Notes under the pieces: generated by a model
What the model saw: only the letters and a program-made list of their open reading frames with translations
What the model was told of the DNA's origin: nothing
Database searches by the model: none
Shown here: one piece after another, positions 36,234 to 45,448 of the stretch
Numbering within the stretch: the stretch's first letter is position 1
Layout: each line of letters starts with the position of its first letter
NCBI RefSeq assembly: GCF_013031405.1
Contig: NZ_WPZY01000004.1
Span: 62,001 to 126,000 of the forward strand
DNA length: 64,000 nucleotides
Reading direction: 5' to 3'
From: Ruegeria sp. HKCCD8929
GTDB taxonomy: Bacteria; Pseudomonadota; Alphaproteobacteria; Rhodobacterales; Rhodobacteraceae
Position numbers and translations under genes: made by a program

Positions 36234-37466
36234 ATGTTTCGCATTACGCCAATCCGAGTCTGTTTACTGGGTGCATTGCTGGCCACGAGCCCTGCCTACC
36301 TTTCCGCCCAGCCCGCCCCGGCAGCACGCGCCGAAGTGCCCGCCGAAACCGCACCCGAACGTATGCTGGACGTGTTCACCGAGTTGCAGGAGGGCGAAAC
36401 CGAGTTCTCGATTCCCGGTGCCAGATGGCTGCAGCTTCAGTTTACCGGGTACAATCTGGGAGAAGAGGGAAAGCTGTCGGTCAGATCGAACGAGACCCAG
36501 CAGGATTTTTCGCAGGAGCATCTGGAGCAATCCCAGGGGCTAACCGTCATCTTCAACGGCGATCAACTGACCATAACCCTTGTCCCCGGCGATAATCCGG
36601 ACACAACAGCGCAGATCGGCAAAGTCGTTGTGGGGCTTCCGCCGCAGGATCCGACCCTTGAATCCGCCGGACCGACCGCACCGGCAGAGTTGATTGACTA
36701 TTTCGGCGGCACATTGGGCAATTACATGGTTGTCGATGAGCTGCCGCAATCGGCCTTGCCTGACGACCTGTTGCCTGAGACCGTTTGCGGAACCGAAGAC
36801 GACCGCGAGGCAACTGATGACATCCGGGTTGGCCGTCTCATGCCTGTCGGATGCACGGGCTGGCTGGTCGATAACGGGCAGATTCTGACCGCTGGGCATT
36901 GCATAGCCAGCAGCACCCAGCTTTTGCAATTTCAGGTGCCGGCGTCACTGCCGGATGGGACGCCCGTTTCACCACTGTCAGAAGACCAGTACAACATAGA
37001 TCAGGCGTCGATTGTGTTTCAGAACACAGGGATCGGCAACGACTGGGCAACGCTGCAGGTGTTTCCCAATACGCAAACCGGTCTTTTACCGCATGACGCA
37101 CAGGGGGCAGCCTTTTCCCTGTCCAACACATCCGATCCGCAAGAAGTGCGGGTCACCGGCTTTGGCGTGGACGGCCCCGCCCCCACGCATGGCAATCCGC
37201 CGCCCCGGGATGCAACCAACCAGACCAATCAGACCGACGCGGGCAGCGTGACCGAGCATGGTCCGGCCAGCCCATCCCTAGCCATGCTCCGCTACGCCGT
37301 GGACACGCAGGGCGGCAATTCGGGCAGTCCGGTCATTGACGAGGCGGACGCCGATGTCGCCGTCGGCATTCACACCAACGGCGGCTGCCTGTCCAGCGGC
37401 AGCGCCAATGCCGGAACAAGCTTTCGCAATCAGGCGCTTTGGGATGCTGTGAACCCGGGTCAGTAG
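36234..37466 (+). CDS. Secreted trypsin-like serine protease
   Basis: The protein has 410 residues. The signal peptide is MFRITPIRVCLLGALLATS with likely cleavage at AYLSA-QP (residue 25). Residues 40-170 form a beta-rich N-terminal region of unknown type. The protease domain (about 185-410) has the chymotrypsin-fold triad: H222 in TAGHC, D270 in GNDWATL and S363 in GGNSGSP, plus paired Cys. AAGGAG lies about 7 bases before the ATG. It sits between ppkA (plus) and pppA (minus) of the T6SS, so it may be a periplasmic quality-control or maturation protease, or an exported enzyme simply next to the locus. Confidence 0.85.
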   Translation: MFRITPIRVCLLGALLATSPAYLSAQPAPAARAEVPAETAPERMLDVFTELQEGETEFSIPGARWLQLQFTGYNLGEEGKLSVRSNETQQDFSQEHLEQSQGLTVIFNGDQLTITLVPGDNPDTTAQIGKVVVGLPPQDPTLESAGPTAPAELIDYFGGTLGNYMVVDELPQSALPDDLLPETVCGTEDDREATDDIRVGRLMPVGCTGWLVDNGQILTAGHCIASSTQLLQFQVPASLPDGTPVSPLSEDQYNIDQASIVFQNTGIGNDWATLQVFPNTQTGLLPHDAQGAAFSLSNTSDPQEVRVTGFGVDGPAPTHGNPPPRDATNQTNQTDAGSVTEHGPASPSLAMLRYAVDTQGGNSGSPVIDEADADVAVGIHTNGGCLSSGSANAGTSFRNQALWDAVNPGQ

Positions 37467-37482
37467 GGCCGAAATGGCAGGT

Positions 37483-37503
37483 GGCCGCCCCTACCGGGTG
37501 GCC
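37483..37503. terminator. Hairpin between convergent genes
   Basis: GGCCGCCC (37483-37490) and GGGTGGCC (37496-37503) form an 8-base-pair stem (one G-T pair) with a 5-base loop, midway between the convergent protease and pppA stops. It could act on both strands. No T-run follows, so intrinsic termination is uncertain. Confidence 0.35.
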
Positions 37504-37538
37504 CCACCAATCTGTTGCGACAGGGCGTCGGGCCGTGA

Positions 37539-38261
37539 TCAGAGAATGTCCACGACCACAACGGTCACATTGTCTGCTCCGCCACCGTCCAAAGCGATCT
37601 GGATCAACCTGTCGGCGACCGTCTCGATCGGCATTTCCGACAGCGCTTTTTGCAGCATGCCGAATGTCGCGTATTTGCTGAGGCCATCCGAGCAGATCAG
37701 GAACCGGTCACCGGGCTGCAGCTCGCCCCGGATCTTGTCCAGGTCCAGAACATCGCCGACGCCGACGGCGCGGGTGATGGCGTTGGATTGAGGATGCTGT
37801 TCCGCCTCATCCCACGTCATCTCACCGGCCAAGACCAGATCGGCCACAAAGGAATGGTCGGTGGTCAGCATCTGGATTTCACCATCCCGTAGCAGGTAGA
37901 TGCGGCTGTCTCCGGCCCAAAGCCCGACGAAATGGCTGTTGGCCAGCAACAGGCAGGCCACAGTGGTGCCGATGGTGTTGCCGCCGCGCGCTTCGGCCTC
38001 GACACGGATCACCCCATGTGCCCGCTGGATCGCGTCGCGCAGAGCACTCAGCCGGTCGGCAGGCGCCATGCCCGGCGGGATCGAGGCCGCCATGTCAGCC
38101 ACGAGACGGCTGGCATAGTCGCCAGCGGCATGTCCACCCATCCCGTCCGCGACGAGCCACAGGCTTTCATCAGGCAGGGCAAGCACCGCATCCTCGTTGA
38201 CCTTGCGCTTCAGTCCGACATGAGTGCGGGCGCTGTAACGTACCCGATGGCTTGAATTCAT
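37539..38261 (-). CDS. pppA: PP2C-type protein phosphatase PppA
   Basis: The protein has 240 residues from ATG 38261, which overlaps the tagF stop by 4 bases; an in-frame upstream extension to 38381 lies inside tagF and is unlikely. PPM/PP2C metal motifs are clear: NED (22-24), DGMGGHAAGD (39-48), CSDGL and GGADNVT near the C-terminus. In known T6SS loci PppA removes the phosphate placed by PpkA and so turns the system down. It is the last gene of the minus-strand T6SS operon seen here. Size and motifs are normal. Confidence 0.92.
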   Translation of the reverse strand: MNSSHRVRYSARTHVGLKRKVNEDAVLALPDESLWLVADGMGGHAAGDYASRLVADMAASIPPGMAPADRLSALRDAIQRAHGVIRVEAEARGGNTIGTTVACLLLANSHFVGLWAGDSRIYLLRDGEIQMLTTDHSFVADLVLAGEMTWDEAEQHPQSNAITRAVGVGDVLDLDKIRGELQPGDRFLICSDGLSKYATFGMLQKALSEMPIETVADRLIQIALDGGGADNVTVVVVDIL

Positions 38262-38944
38262 ATGGGCCTGGCCTCGGTCCAGATTGCGGCGTGTAGGTTG
38301 AACAAGCCTTGCACGTTTGGTCCCGCCGGTAAACCTTCGCAAACCATCAGGCGGGGCACGCCGCCGATTTCCATACTCCATATGCTGGGCGCACGGTAGG
38401 ACCCGGCCATCAGCCCCGCAGCAAGGTCGGGCAGCACATCGCCCATCCCCTCGCCCTGGGTCAGCACCATGGTGCCACTGTTCGAGCGTACAGCCGCCGC
38501 AGGACGATGCTGCGGGACGGGCAAGTCCCCTAGCGCTTCGGTCAGCCGGTCGCGAGTCATGTCATCCTCAAGCGACGCCAGTGCCAGATCTTCGAGCCGG
38601 GAATAGAGTTCGGTCTCGCGGAAATGGGTCAGCAGGGCGGACCCCTCGGTGGTCAGGGGTGCCGCCAGCGTCAGCGGAAAGCGCCGCCCAACCCGGTCGA
38701 CCGACGGCATAAGCACACCCAGCATCTTTTGCGGCCCGGCCAGACCCGGCGACAGGCAAAACCGCCAGATCGGCGTCGACATGTAGTGGCTGTCCCATGC
38801 CGTACCCAGCGCCTCAGCCGCGTCCAGCATGGACCGCTGAATCCACTCATCCCACGGCTGGACAAAGGCCGGGCTTACCCCCAGCCGGAAAAAATCTCCG
38901 ACCGAAGGCATCTTGCCGAACGCGCCAAAGCCTGCTTGCCCCAT
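38258..38944 (-). CDS. tagF: T6SS-associated protein TagF
   Basis: The protein has 228 residues from ATG 38944, which shares bases with the TAA of tssM (TAATG-type junction). It begins GQAGFGAFGKMPSVGDFFR, the hallmark of TagF/ImpM, and has PSVDRVGRRFPLTLA in the centre. TagF is a post-translational repressor that in some bacteria binds the FHA protein and holds it away from the complex; in Agrobacterium and relatives it may be fused to PppA. Here it is a separate gene but overlaps pppA by 4 bases. The open frame reaching 39451 is inside tssM and is rejected. Confidence 0.9.
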   Translation of the reverse strand: MGQAGFGAFGKMPSVGDFFRLGVSPAFVQPWDEWIQRSMLDAAEALGTAWDSHYMSTPIWRFCLSPGLAGPQKMLGVLMPSVDRVGRRFPLTLAAPLTTEGSALLTHFRETELYSRLEDLALASLEDDMTRDRLTEALGDLPVPQHRPAAAVRSNSGTMVLTQGEGMGDVLPDLAAGLMAGSYRAPSIWSMEIGGVPRLMVCEGLPAGPNVQGLFNLHAAIWTEARPI

Positions 38945-41900
38945 TAGAACGACTTCGGGCAGGAAAACTTTTGCAGCGCCGGCAGTGCGAACGGGTTGAT
39001 CACCGAACCCGACTGCAGCTGGAAGATTGCGATCCGCCCACCGATGTTGAAGATCACCTTTTTGCGGTCCGACACGTTGGTACGCCGCACCTCGGCCGCG
39101 TCCAGTAGGCGGAACCAGGCCCAGGGGCCGTCCTTGGACAGGATGTTCTCGATGGTCTTCTTGGTGGGCGTGAAGCTGACCCGCGCCAGCCCGATTTGTC
39201 CGGGCCAGGTGATCGCCATCGGTGAGGGCAGCCCGCCCCGATGCGCGAAATCCAGCGTCTGGCCGTCGATTTCCAGCTTCACGGCCTTGGCCTTGGGATC
39301 CAGTGCCTCGGGCATGATCTGGAACTGGATCGAGGGCTGCGGCCCGGTGGCAAAGAACGCCTCCTTGATCTCGGCGGCATACTGCAACTGCTGCAGTACC
39401 GCCGGGCTGATACCCAGATCGGTCTGGTTCACGCCGGTCTTCCACGACCAAGGCCTTGTGCGGATGTCCACATGCTTGACCAGATGGTCGTTGAAGAACG
39501 TGTCGATCAGCCCGGTCGGCCCGAACAGCCGCGCGAAATCGGCCATGGCCACATCCGCCCGCGCGCGGCGGTTGAACGGATAGCGGTTATCCAGCGCCTG
39601 TGTGCAGAACGGCAGCACGTTGGCCTGCCACAGCGCGTTGATCGAGGCGCGGGTGCTGTCGCTGGTGATGCCGGACGAGCCGGTAATGATTTGCGTCGAC
39701 CACCGCTCCATCGGCCCCGGGATGCGTGCGGCCTCCTGCTGGAAACGCTGCAGCGCCTGCCCGGTCTCGCCCCCCGACACACCGCTGAACGACATCTTGT
39801 TCAGCTCCTGATAGACCTCGGTCAGCGAGCCCATCAGATTGTCGAGCTGCGACGGCTGGCCCTCGGGCCGGTCCACAAGCTGATGCAGCCAGCTGAACCG
39901 TTCTTCGACATAGGTGCCCGGCGGCGCGGGCGGCGGACCGCCCTGCGCGGTGGCCGTCGCGGCCAGAGCTTCAAGCAGGATGCGGGTCTGGACCGAGGTA
40001 TTGGTCTGCAACTCGATCCCCGCCACGGTCGACAGACCTTGGTTCAGCTCCTCATTGCCTCCGATCAGCGACCGGTCCTCGGTCAGCTTGGTCTCGTCCG
40101 AAATTGCGGTCAGAATGTTGACGATGGGCGAGGTCGGCCCGGACAGCACATTCGTCACCTCGACCGCATGGCTAAGCGACTCCATCGGAATGATGTCGAC
40201 ATCCCCCAGCATTGAGTCATAGCGGGCGATATAGTCATTGTAGTAGAGGTCCAGCACATCGCGGCTGAGCGCGGCAAGCGCCAGCTCGGTCTGCTCGGCT
40301 TCTCCGCGCGGGCCCAGCACCCAGCTTTCGCGTTGCACCCGTTTGGCGACACCCACCGCCTCACCCAGGAAGACATCGTTGAAGCCCTTATAGGTGAAGA
40401 TCCCTTCGATCCCCTGATTGAGAGGTTTGCCGGACGAACGTACCAGAACCCGGGTCACCGCCGGGCCACCAACCTCGGTCAGGCGCCACTCGGGCAGGGC
40501 CGTTGCGGCGGGGCTGGAGATGATGCCGTTATAGACCCGCTGCGCGAGCGGCAGTTCGGACAGGATCCCCTGAATCCGCTCGACCATCGGGCCGTTCAGG
40601 GCGACCTCTTGCATAGGCTGATCCAGTAGCGCGTTCAGATGGTCGTTCAGATCGGCGCGGAACTGTTCGCGGGACGGGCCCTGGAACGACACCGTCCAGT
40701 CGATATTCATCCATTCCTTGACCAGATCCTTGTTCATCGGCCCTTGCAGGCCCAGCATCAGATATACCTTGAGCGCCTCATAGAGCACGTCCGAGTTGTT
40801 GATATTGGCGCTCATCTGCTCTTCCAGCCGCAACAGCAGGCGCGGCAGGAAGCGCTGGTTCAGCGCGGCGCGGTAGGTCTGTGCGGCCTGGGTGCCGATG
40901 ATTTCGCCCTGATACAGGCCATAGGTCAGGCGCCGCTCAGGCTCGGGGTCGTTCAGCGCCGGGTTGGCGGGCAAGTCGCGCAGGTTGTTCAGCGCCTGCA
41001 CCACCGGCACCAGATCGGTATCCCCCACCGGGCTGGGCGGCAGGGTGGCGGCGGCGGCCTGATAGGCCGACACGCCATCCTGCGCCTCGGCGATCAGGTC
41101 GGAATTGCCCAGGAAACTGCGCACCAGCAGCGCACCGACGGTTGCTGCCGCCACGACGGTGGCGGCAATCGAGGCCCATTTGGTGATCTTGTAGCGCCGC
41201 TCGACCTTGTCGTCGGCACTGACCAGACCGGCCTCGCGGAAAATCACCTGCTCAAACAGACGGGTCAGGAAATAGGACCGGCCAGAACCCTGGCCCGTGC
41301 CGATGGCCTGACGCCCGATCCCGAAGGTGCGCGCCATACCCAGCATCAGCCGGTCGATCGGCGTGCCCTCTTGTGTGCCGGACGTGAAATAGACCCCGCG
41401 CAGCATGTGGCGGTGCTGGAACCGGCTCTCCTGAAACACCTCGGTCAGGAACTCACGCGCGACCTTGCGGACGGATGCCACCTGCACCGGGAACCCGGCA
41501 ATCAGCGCCCGGCGCTGCGGGTCGGTCTCGGTCTGCATCCGTTCCAGCGATTGCGAGTTCAGACGGCCCAGCAGATGCGCGAACTCCTCATCGAACGAAG
41601 CCACCGGCGACTGTTCCGCCTTGGCCTTGTCCAGCGGCAGGGTAAAGCCCCAGACCTGTTCGCGATCCTCTTTGCCCAGATTGTCGTGGAATTCGGCAAA
41701 GCCCGCGATCAGATCCGCCTTGGTGAACAGAATATAGACCGGGAATCGCACGCCCAGCTTCTCGCGCAGCTCTTCCAGACGGCGGCGCACGGCCTTGGCG
41801 TGCTCTTTCTGGGTGATCTCGTCCTGCAAGGACAGATCCGAGAGCGAGATGGCGATCATCGCGCCGTTGATCGGCTGCCGCTTGCGGTACTTCTTGAGCA

Positions 41901-42516
41901 GGCTCAGAAACCCGATCCAGGCGGCGTTATCGACCTCGGCATCGCTTTCCTGTGTGGTGTAACGCCCGGCGGTGTCGATCAGGACGGCGTTTTCGGTAAA
42001 CCACCAGTCACAGTTGCGGGTGCCCCCCACCCCGCCGACGGCGGATTTGCCCAGCTCTCCGGCCAGCGGGAAGTTCAGGCCGGAATTGATGATGGCGGTG
42101 GTCTTGCCCGCGCCGGGTGGGCCGATCATCACGTACCACGGCAGTTCATTCAGGTGCCGCCGCCCGTTCTTGGATTTGCGCAGTGCGGCCATCGCGGTTT
42201 TCAGCTTGTCGCGCAGCTCGGTAATCTCGCTGTCGATCATGTCGCCGCCGTCGTCGACGGATTCAGTGATCTCTTCGGTCAGCTTCTTCTCGCGCCGGCG
42301 GCGAACGATAAAGATGATCAGCATGATCAACAGGAAGAAGGTGAAGATGCCGCCACACCAGATCAGGCGCGAGGACAGGCTTTCCAGAGGGCGCCATTCA
42401 TCCGACCCGATCAGCGGACCGAAGTAGAACAGGCAACCGGACAGCACCGCGGCGGTGAAGAACAGCACGAAATAGATCGAGCGGAAGAGCGGAAAGACGA
42501 AGCGGCGTAAAAACAT
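38944..42516 (-). CDS. tssM: T6SS membrane complex protein TssM (IcmF)
   Basis: The protein has 1190 residues. It has two N-terminal membrane segments (about 14-34 and 51-71), a cytoplasmic NTPase-like domain with Walker A GPPGAGKTT (132-140), a third membrane segment (about 445-466) and a large periplasmic part ending in the C-terminal beta-domain. TssM spans the envelope and, with TssL, forms the channel that docks the baseplate. Normally the periplasmic part binds the lipoprotein TssJ, which is not found in this window. The start overlaps the tssL stop by one base (TGATG), so the two membrane parts are translationally coupled. Confidence 0.95.
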   Translation of the reverse strand: MFLRRFVFPLFRSIYFVLFFTAAVLSGCLFYFGPLIGSDEWRPLESLSSRLIWCGGIFTFFLLIMLIIFIVRRRREKKLTEEITESVDDGGDMIDSEITELRDKLKTAMAALRKSKNGRRHLNELPWYVMIGPPGAGKTTAIINSGLNFPLAGELGKSAVGGVGGTRNCDWWFTENAVLIDTAGRYTTQESDAEVDNAAWIGFLSLLKKYRKRQPINGAMIAISLSDLSLQDEITQKEHAKAVRRRLEELREKLGVRFPVYILFTKADLIAGFAEFHDNLGKEDREQVWGFTLPLDKAKAEQSPVASFDEEFAHLLGRLNSQSLERMQTETDPQRRALIAGFPVQVASVRKVAREFLTEVFQESRFQHRHMLRGVYFTSGTQEGTPIDRLMLGMARTFGIGRQAIGTGQGSGRSYFLTRLFEQVIFREAGLVSADDKVERRYKITKWASIAATVVAAATVGALLVRSFLGNSDLIAEAQDGVSAYQAAAATLPPSPVGDTDLVPVVQALNNLRDLPANPALNDPEPERRLTYGLYQGEIIGTQAAQTYRAALNQRFLPRLLLRLEEQMSANINNSDVLYEALKVYLMLGLQGPMNKDLVKEWMNIDWTVSFQGPSREQFRADLNDHLNALLDQPMQEVALNGPMVERIQGILSELPLAQRVYNGIISSPAATALPEWRLTEVGGPAVTRVLVRSSGKPLNQGIEGIFTYKGFNDVFLGEAVGVAKRVQRESWVLGPRGEAEQTELALAALSRDVLDLYYNDYIARYDSMLGDVDIIPMESLSHAVEVTNVLSGPTSPIVNILTAISDETKLTEDRSLIGGNEELNQGLSTVAGIELQTNTSVQTRILLEALAATATAQGGPPPAPPGTYVEERFSWLHQLVDRPEGQPSQLDNLMGSLTEVYQELNKMSFSGVSGGETGQALQRFQQEAARIPGPMERWSTQIITGSSGITSDSTRASINALWQANVLPFCTQALDNRYPFNRRARADVAMADFARLFGPTGLIDTFFNDHLVKHVDIRTRPWSWKTGVNQTDLGISPAVLQQLQYAAEIKEAFFATGPQPSIQFQIMPEALDPKAKAVKLEIDGQTLDFAHRGGLPSPMAITWPGQIGLARVSFTPTKKTIENILSKDGPWAWFRLLDAAEVRRTNVSDRKKVIFNIGGRIAIFQLQSGSVINPFALPALQKFSCPKSF

Positions 42517-43964
42517 CAGCTCTGCTCCTGAACCAGCAAGACTTCGATACGACGGTTGGCGGCGCGGCCCTCACGGGTCGAGTTATCGGCGATGGGCTCA
42601 CTGTCGGCGCGGCCCTCGGCGGTCAGCCGTGCGGGATCGCTCATCGACCCGGCCATCTGTTTCATCACCGATTTCGCCCGCGCCAGCGACAGCGCCAGAT
42701 TGGACGGGAACCGGGCCGAGCGGATCGGCACGTTATCCGAATGCCCGGCAATGATCACCGAGCCGGGTTCGTCATTCAGGGCCACGGCGACGCGGCGCAC
42801 CGGTTCCAGGAACTTATCCTGCAACTTGTCCGAGCCCGAGCCGAACATGCCCGAACCCTTGAGCCGGATGATCAGCGTGTTGCCCTTCTGGAACACCTCG
42901 ACCAGCCCCTCGTCGATTTCGGGCTGCAGGAACTCCACCACCTTTTCCACCTGCGCCTGTTCGGGCTGCTGCGGCGGGGGCGGCGGTGGCGGTGCGCGGC
43001 GCTGCAATTCGGCAACCGGTCCGGCGTCAATCACGGAAAGCTGGCCCACCAGGTTCTCGGTCTTGGTCGAAAGCGCGTAGGAGAGGCCCGTGAATTCCAT
43101 CACCACCAGCAACGCGGTGACGCCCAGCGCAATCCAGACCGGACGCCAGGCGCTGAGCGCGCGATAGGGTTTGTCCACCCCTTCCCAATGAGGTGCCAGG
43201 TCGCGCTCGACCGCGCCGCGTTGACCCCGGATGATCCGTGCCAGACCCAGACGGATCTGCAGATGCTTGTCGGCGCCGCCCTGTTCGACACGCAACCGCC
43301 CCTCGAACCCCAGCGACAGGCACATGTAGACGAATTCCAGCAACTCGATATTGTTGCCCGGTTCCTTCTCAAGCCGCGCCAACAGGTCATAGAAGCGGTC
43401 GCCGCCCACCGTCTCGCGGTGGAACGTGCCGACCAGCGACTGCATGGACCAGCTCGACTGTCCGCCCCACGGCGTGTTCAGCACTACATCGTCCAGCGTC
43501 GCACACAGCGCATAACGCGCTACCTTGACGGTCTGCGCGGGGATGCCCGCCTGCAAGGCCGAGTTTTCAAAGGCGCGCACCTCGGCCACCACGCTTTGGC
43601 GCAGCTTGTCGGGGTCCATGTGCTGGGCGCGGTTTCGGATACGGCTGATCAGCGAGAACAGTGGCGTGGCGCAGGCATTCAGCCGGTTCATCCCGGTCAT
43701 CACCACCGCGTCATCCTCGGACGAGGATTGCCCCTGCGGCGCAGTCTGTTGGGCCGACGGCACACCATAGGCGGCGTCACCTCCGGGGGCCGGTTGCGGT
43801 GCATAGGGCTGCTGTTGCGGTGCGCCGGGTGCAAAGGCCGGATCGGGGTAGCCCGGGGCAGGCGCCTGCTGTGCTGCGCCCGCAGAACGGCGGCCGCCCG
43901 GATTGGGTCGGATCACCGTCTTGTCGGTATCGTCCGGTTCGGCAAAAGGATCATTGTCGGACAT
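42516..43964 (-). CDS. tssL: T6SS protein TssL (DotU) with OmpA domain
   Basis: The protein has 482 residues from ATG 43964 (a TTG two codons upstream is the alternative). The N-terminal 85 residues are disordered and carry TDKTVIRPNPGG (13-24). The DotU domain runs about 88-270, one membrane segment is at 274-297, a poly-Pro stretch at 325-331, and a C-terminal OmpA-like peptidoglycan-binding domain at about 360-478 (IIAGHSDNVPI). This extended form is common in proteobacterial T6SS. In Agrobacterium tumefaciens an N-terminal Thr of TssL is phosphorylated by PpkA and read by the FHA protein; T13 or T16 here are good candidates for the same role. Confidence 0.93.
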   Translation of the reverse strand: MSDNDPFAEPDDTDKTVIRPNPGGRRSAGAAQQAPAPGYPDPAFAPGAPQQQPYAPQPAPGGDAAYGVPSAQQTAPQGQSSSEDDAVVMTGMNRLNACATPLFSLISRIRNRAQHMDPDKLRQSVVAEVRAFENSALQAGIPAQTVKVARYALCATLDDVVLNTPWGGQSSWSMQSLVGTFHRETVGGDRFYDLLARLEKEPGNNIELLEFVYMCLSLGFEGRLRVEQGGADKHLQIRLGLARIIRGQRGAVERDLAPHWEGVDKPYRALSAWRPVWIALGVTALLVVMEFTGLSYALSTKTENLVGQLSVIDAGPVAELQRRAPPPPPPPQQPEQAQVEKVVEFLQPEIDEGLVEVFQKGNTLIIRLKGSGMFGSGSDKLQDKFLEPVRRVAVALNDEPGSVIIAGHSDNVPIRSARFPSNLALSLARAKSVMKQMAGSMSDPARLTAEGRADSEPIADNSTREGRAANRRIEVLLVQEQS

Positions 43965-44068
43965 GGCCAAGCACCTGTTCCTTCAGAGCATCCGTGTCAC
44001 AGTGTGACCTACACGGAGTGCCCTATCAAATTGTTTCAACGCAGCTTTCGATCACTTTCGGGCGCGCC

Positions 44069-45409
44069 TCACTGATTGCGGATCGCCCAAAGCTCCATCT
44101 TAAGCCCCGGATACTGCCCCGAGACATGCACTGCGATCCCGCCCGACGTGGTCATCTTGCCCCAATATGGACTGTCGGCGTCGAGTTCGAAATAGACCAC
44201 ACCGGCGTGATAGGGGATTTGCCGCGGCGCCACGGGCAGCGGGCGCAGCGTGATCCCCGGCAGGGCCGAGTTCACCAGCTGGCGGATTTCCTCAACCGGG
44301 CCGGTCTTGGTCTGTCCCGCGAAATGGCGCCGCACATCCTCGGCCGGGATATCGGCGCTGACGGCCAGGACGAACCCTGCATTGCCGATCAGCTTGCGAT
44401 CCGCGATCACGCCAACGCTGATGCCGTATTTGCGCGCCTCCAGCGGGATCGAGACAGCCGTCTGTTCCAGAACCGAGCTGAGGTATTGCCGCAGCGTGCG
44501 GATCACGGGAGCGAATGACGTTGTCAGACCGTCATGTTGATAGGCAGGGAATTGCGGCGCCTCTTTCTCGGTGCTCATGAAGGTTGCCAGCTCGCCCGCG
44601 AGAGAGGCGCAGACCCGGTAGGCATGTTCGGGATGAACATTCTCGATATTGGCGAAGTGGCGGACCACCGGCAGATTGCGGTTGATCACCATCAGCAGCA
44701 GGAAGTCCGAAATCTCCGCCGCGCCCTTGGCGGGACCACCTTCACTCAGCCGCCCGGCCAGCGCCTGCATCCGGTGCGACAGCATCCCCTCAAGCTCGTT
44801 CATGAACCCGGCCAGCGCCGGGGCAGAACGCACATCCAGCGCCGAAGGGATAAAGCCCCGGTCCAGAATGATTTCCTTGTCCGGGCGTACCTCGATGATG
44901 CGGGCGATCGGAATGGCCAGCTTGTCGGCCAGATCGTCCACCTCAAGCGCGAATTGCAGGCGCAGCTTGCCGACACCCATCGTCACCGGCTTTTTCTGCT
45001 GGCTCATCACATCGGTGATTTCCAGCTCGGCGGGGCGCAGACGGCTGACCGATTGTTCAGCGCCCGACAAATCCACCTCGGATGCTCCCTGCCGCCGCTG
45101 CGGTACCGTCAGGTAGACCACACAGTCCTTGATCGTCTCGGGCACTTCCATCGCGGGTGGATGATCGTCGGATTGCGGCACCCGGAACACCTGCCCGTCC
45201 GGTGTCAGCCCGGCGCAGGATTTCAGCGCGAACTGCCCGACCTTCAGCACCTCATCGTCGATCTCAAGCGCGCTGACACCCCAGGCATAGGGCGTCACCC
45301 GCCGGGCAAGCCCCGCAACCAGCGCCTCGGAATACCGGTCGGCCTGCTGGAAGTGATGGGGCTGCAGAAACAACCCTTCGGTCCAAAGCACCTTGCTGTC
45401 CCAGGACAA
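44069..45409 (-). CDS. tssK: T6SS baseplate protein TssK
   Basis: The protein has 446 residues. It begins SWDSKVLWTEGLFLQPHHFQQ (here as VLWTEGLFLQPHHFQQ), the unmistakable TssK start, and has the family's GISVGVIADRKLIG and final PYWGKMTTSGGIAVHVSG. TssK trimers link the TssEFG baseplate wedge to the TssLM membrane complex. The start codon is TTG at 45409, chosen because a GGAGG sequence lies 7 bases upstream and no ATG is nearby. A rare start codon in a stoichiometric part may lower its translation. The next gene upstream, tagH, ends 39 bases before it, and no tssJ is between them. Confidence 0.95.
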   Translation of the reverse strand: MSWDSKVLWTEGLFLQPHHFQQADRYSEALVAGLARRVTPYAWGVSALEIDDEVLKVGQFALKSCAGLTPDGQVFRVPQSDDHPPAMEVPETIKDCVVYLTVPQRRQGASEVDLSGAEQSVSRLRPAELEITDVMSQQKKPVTMGVGKLRLQFALEVDDLADKLAIPIARIIEVRPDKEIILDRGFIPSALDVRSAPALAGFMNELEGMLSHRMQALAGRLSEGGPAKGAAEISDFLLLMVINRNLPVVRHFANIENVHPEHAYRVCASLAGELATFMSTEKEAPQFPAYQHDGLTTSFAPVIRTLRQYLSSVLEQTAVSIPLEARKYGISVGVIADRKLIGNAGFVLAVSADIPAEDVRRHFAGQTKTGPVEEIRQLVNSALPGITLRPLPVAPRQIPYHAGVVYFELDADSPYWGKMTTSGGIAVHVSGQYPGLKMELWAIRNQ

Positions 45410-45416
45410 TAGCTGT

Positions 45417-45421
45417 CCTCC
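45417..45421 (-). promoter_or_regulatory. Ribosome site fixing the TTG start of tssK
   Basis: GGAGG on the minus strand lies 7 bases upstream of TTG at 45409. It is the best Shine-Dalgarno match near this gene and decides the non-ATG start. Confidence 0.7.
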
Positions 45422-45448
45422 CTTCTTATCCGCGCCCCGTCGGGGACT

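Noticed and set aside
38945..39451. Upstream extension of tagF by 169 codons
   Set aside because: It runs inside the tssM gene in another frame; the ATG at 38944 gives the known TagF N-terminus.
40639..42510. 623-codon plus-strand open frame
   Set aside because: It is antisense to tssM, with no recognisable domain.
42741..44075. 444-codon plus-strand open frame
   Set aside because: It is antisense to tssL; composition and lack of a ribosome site argue against a gene.
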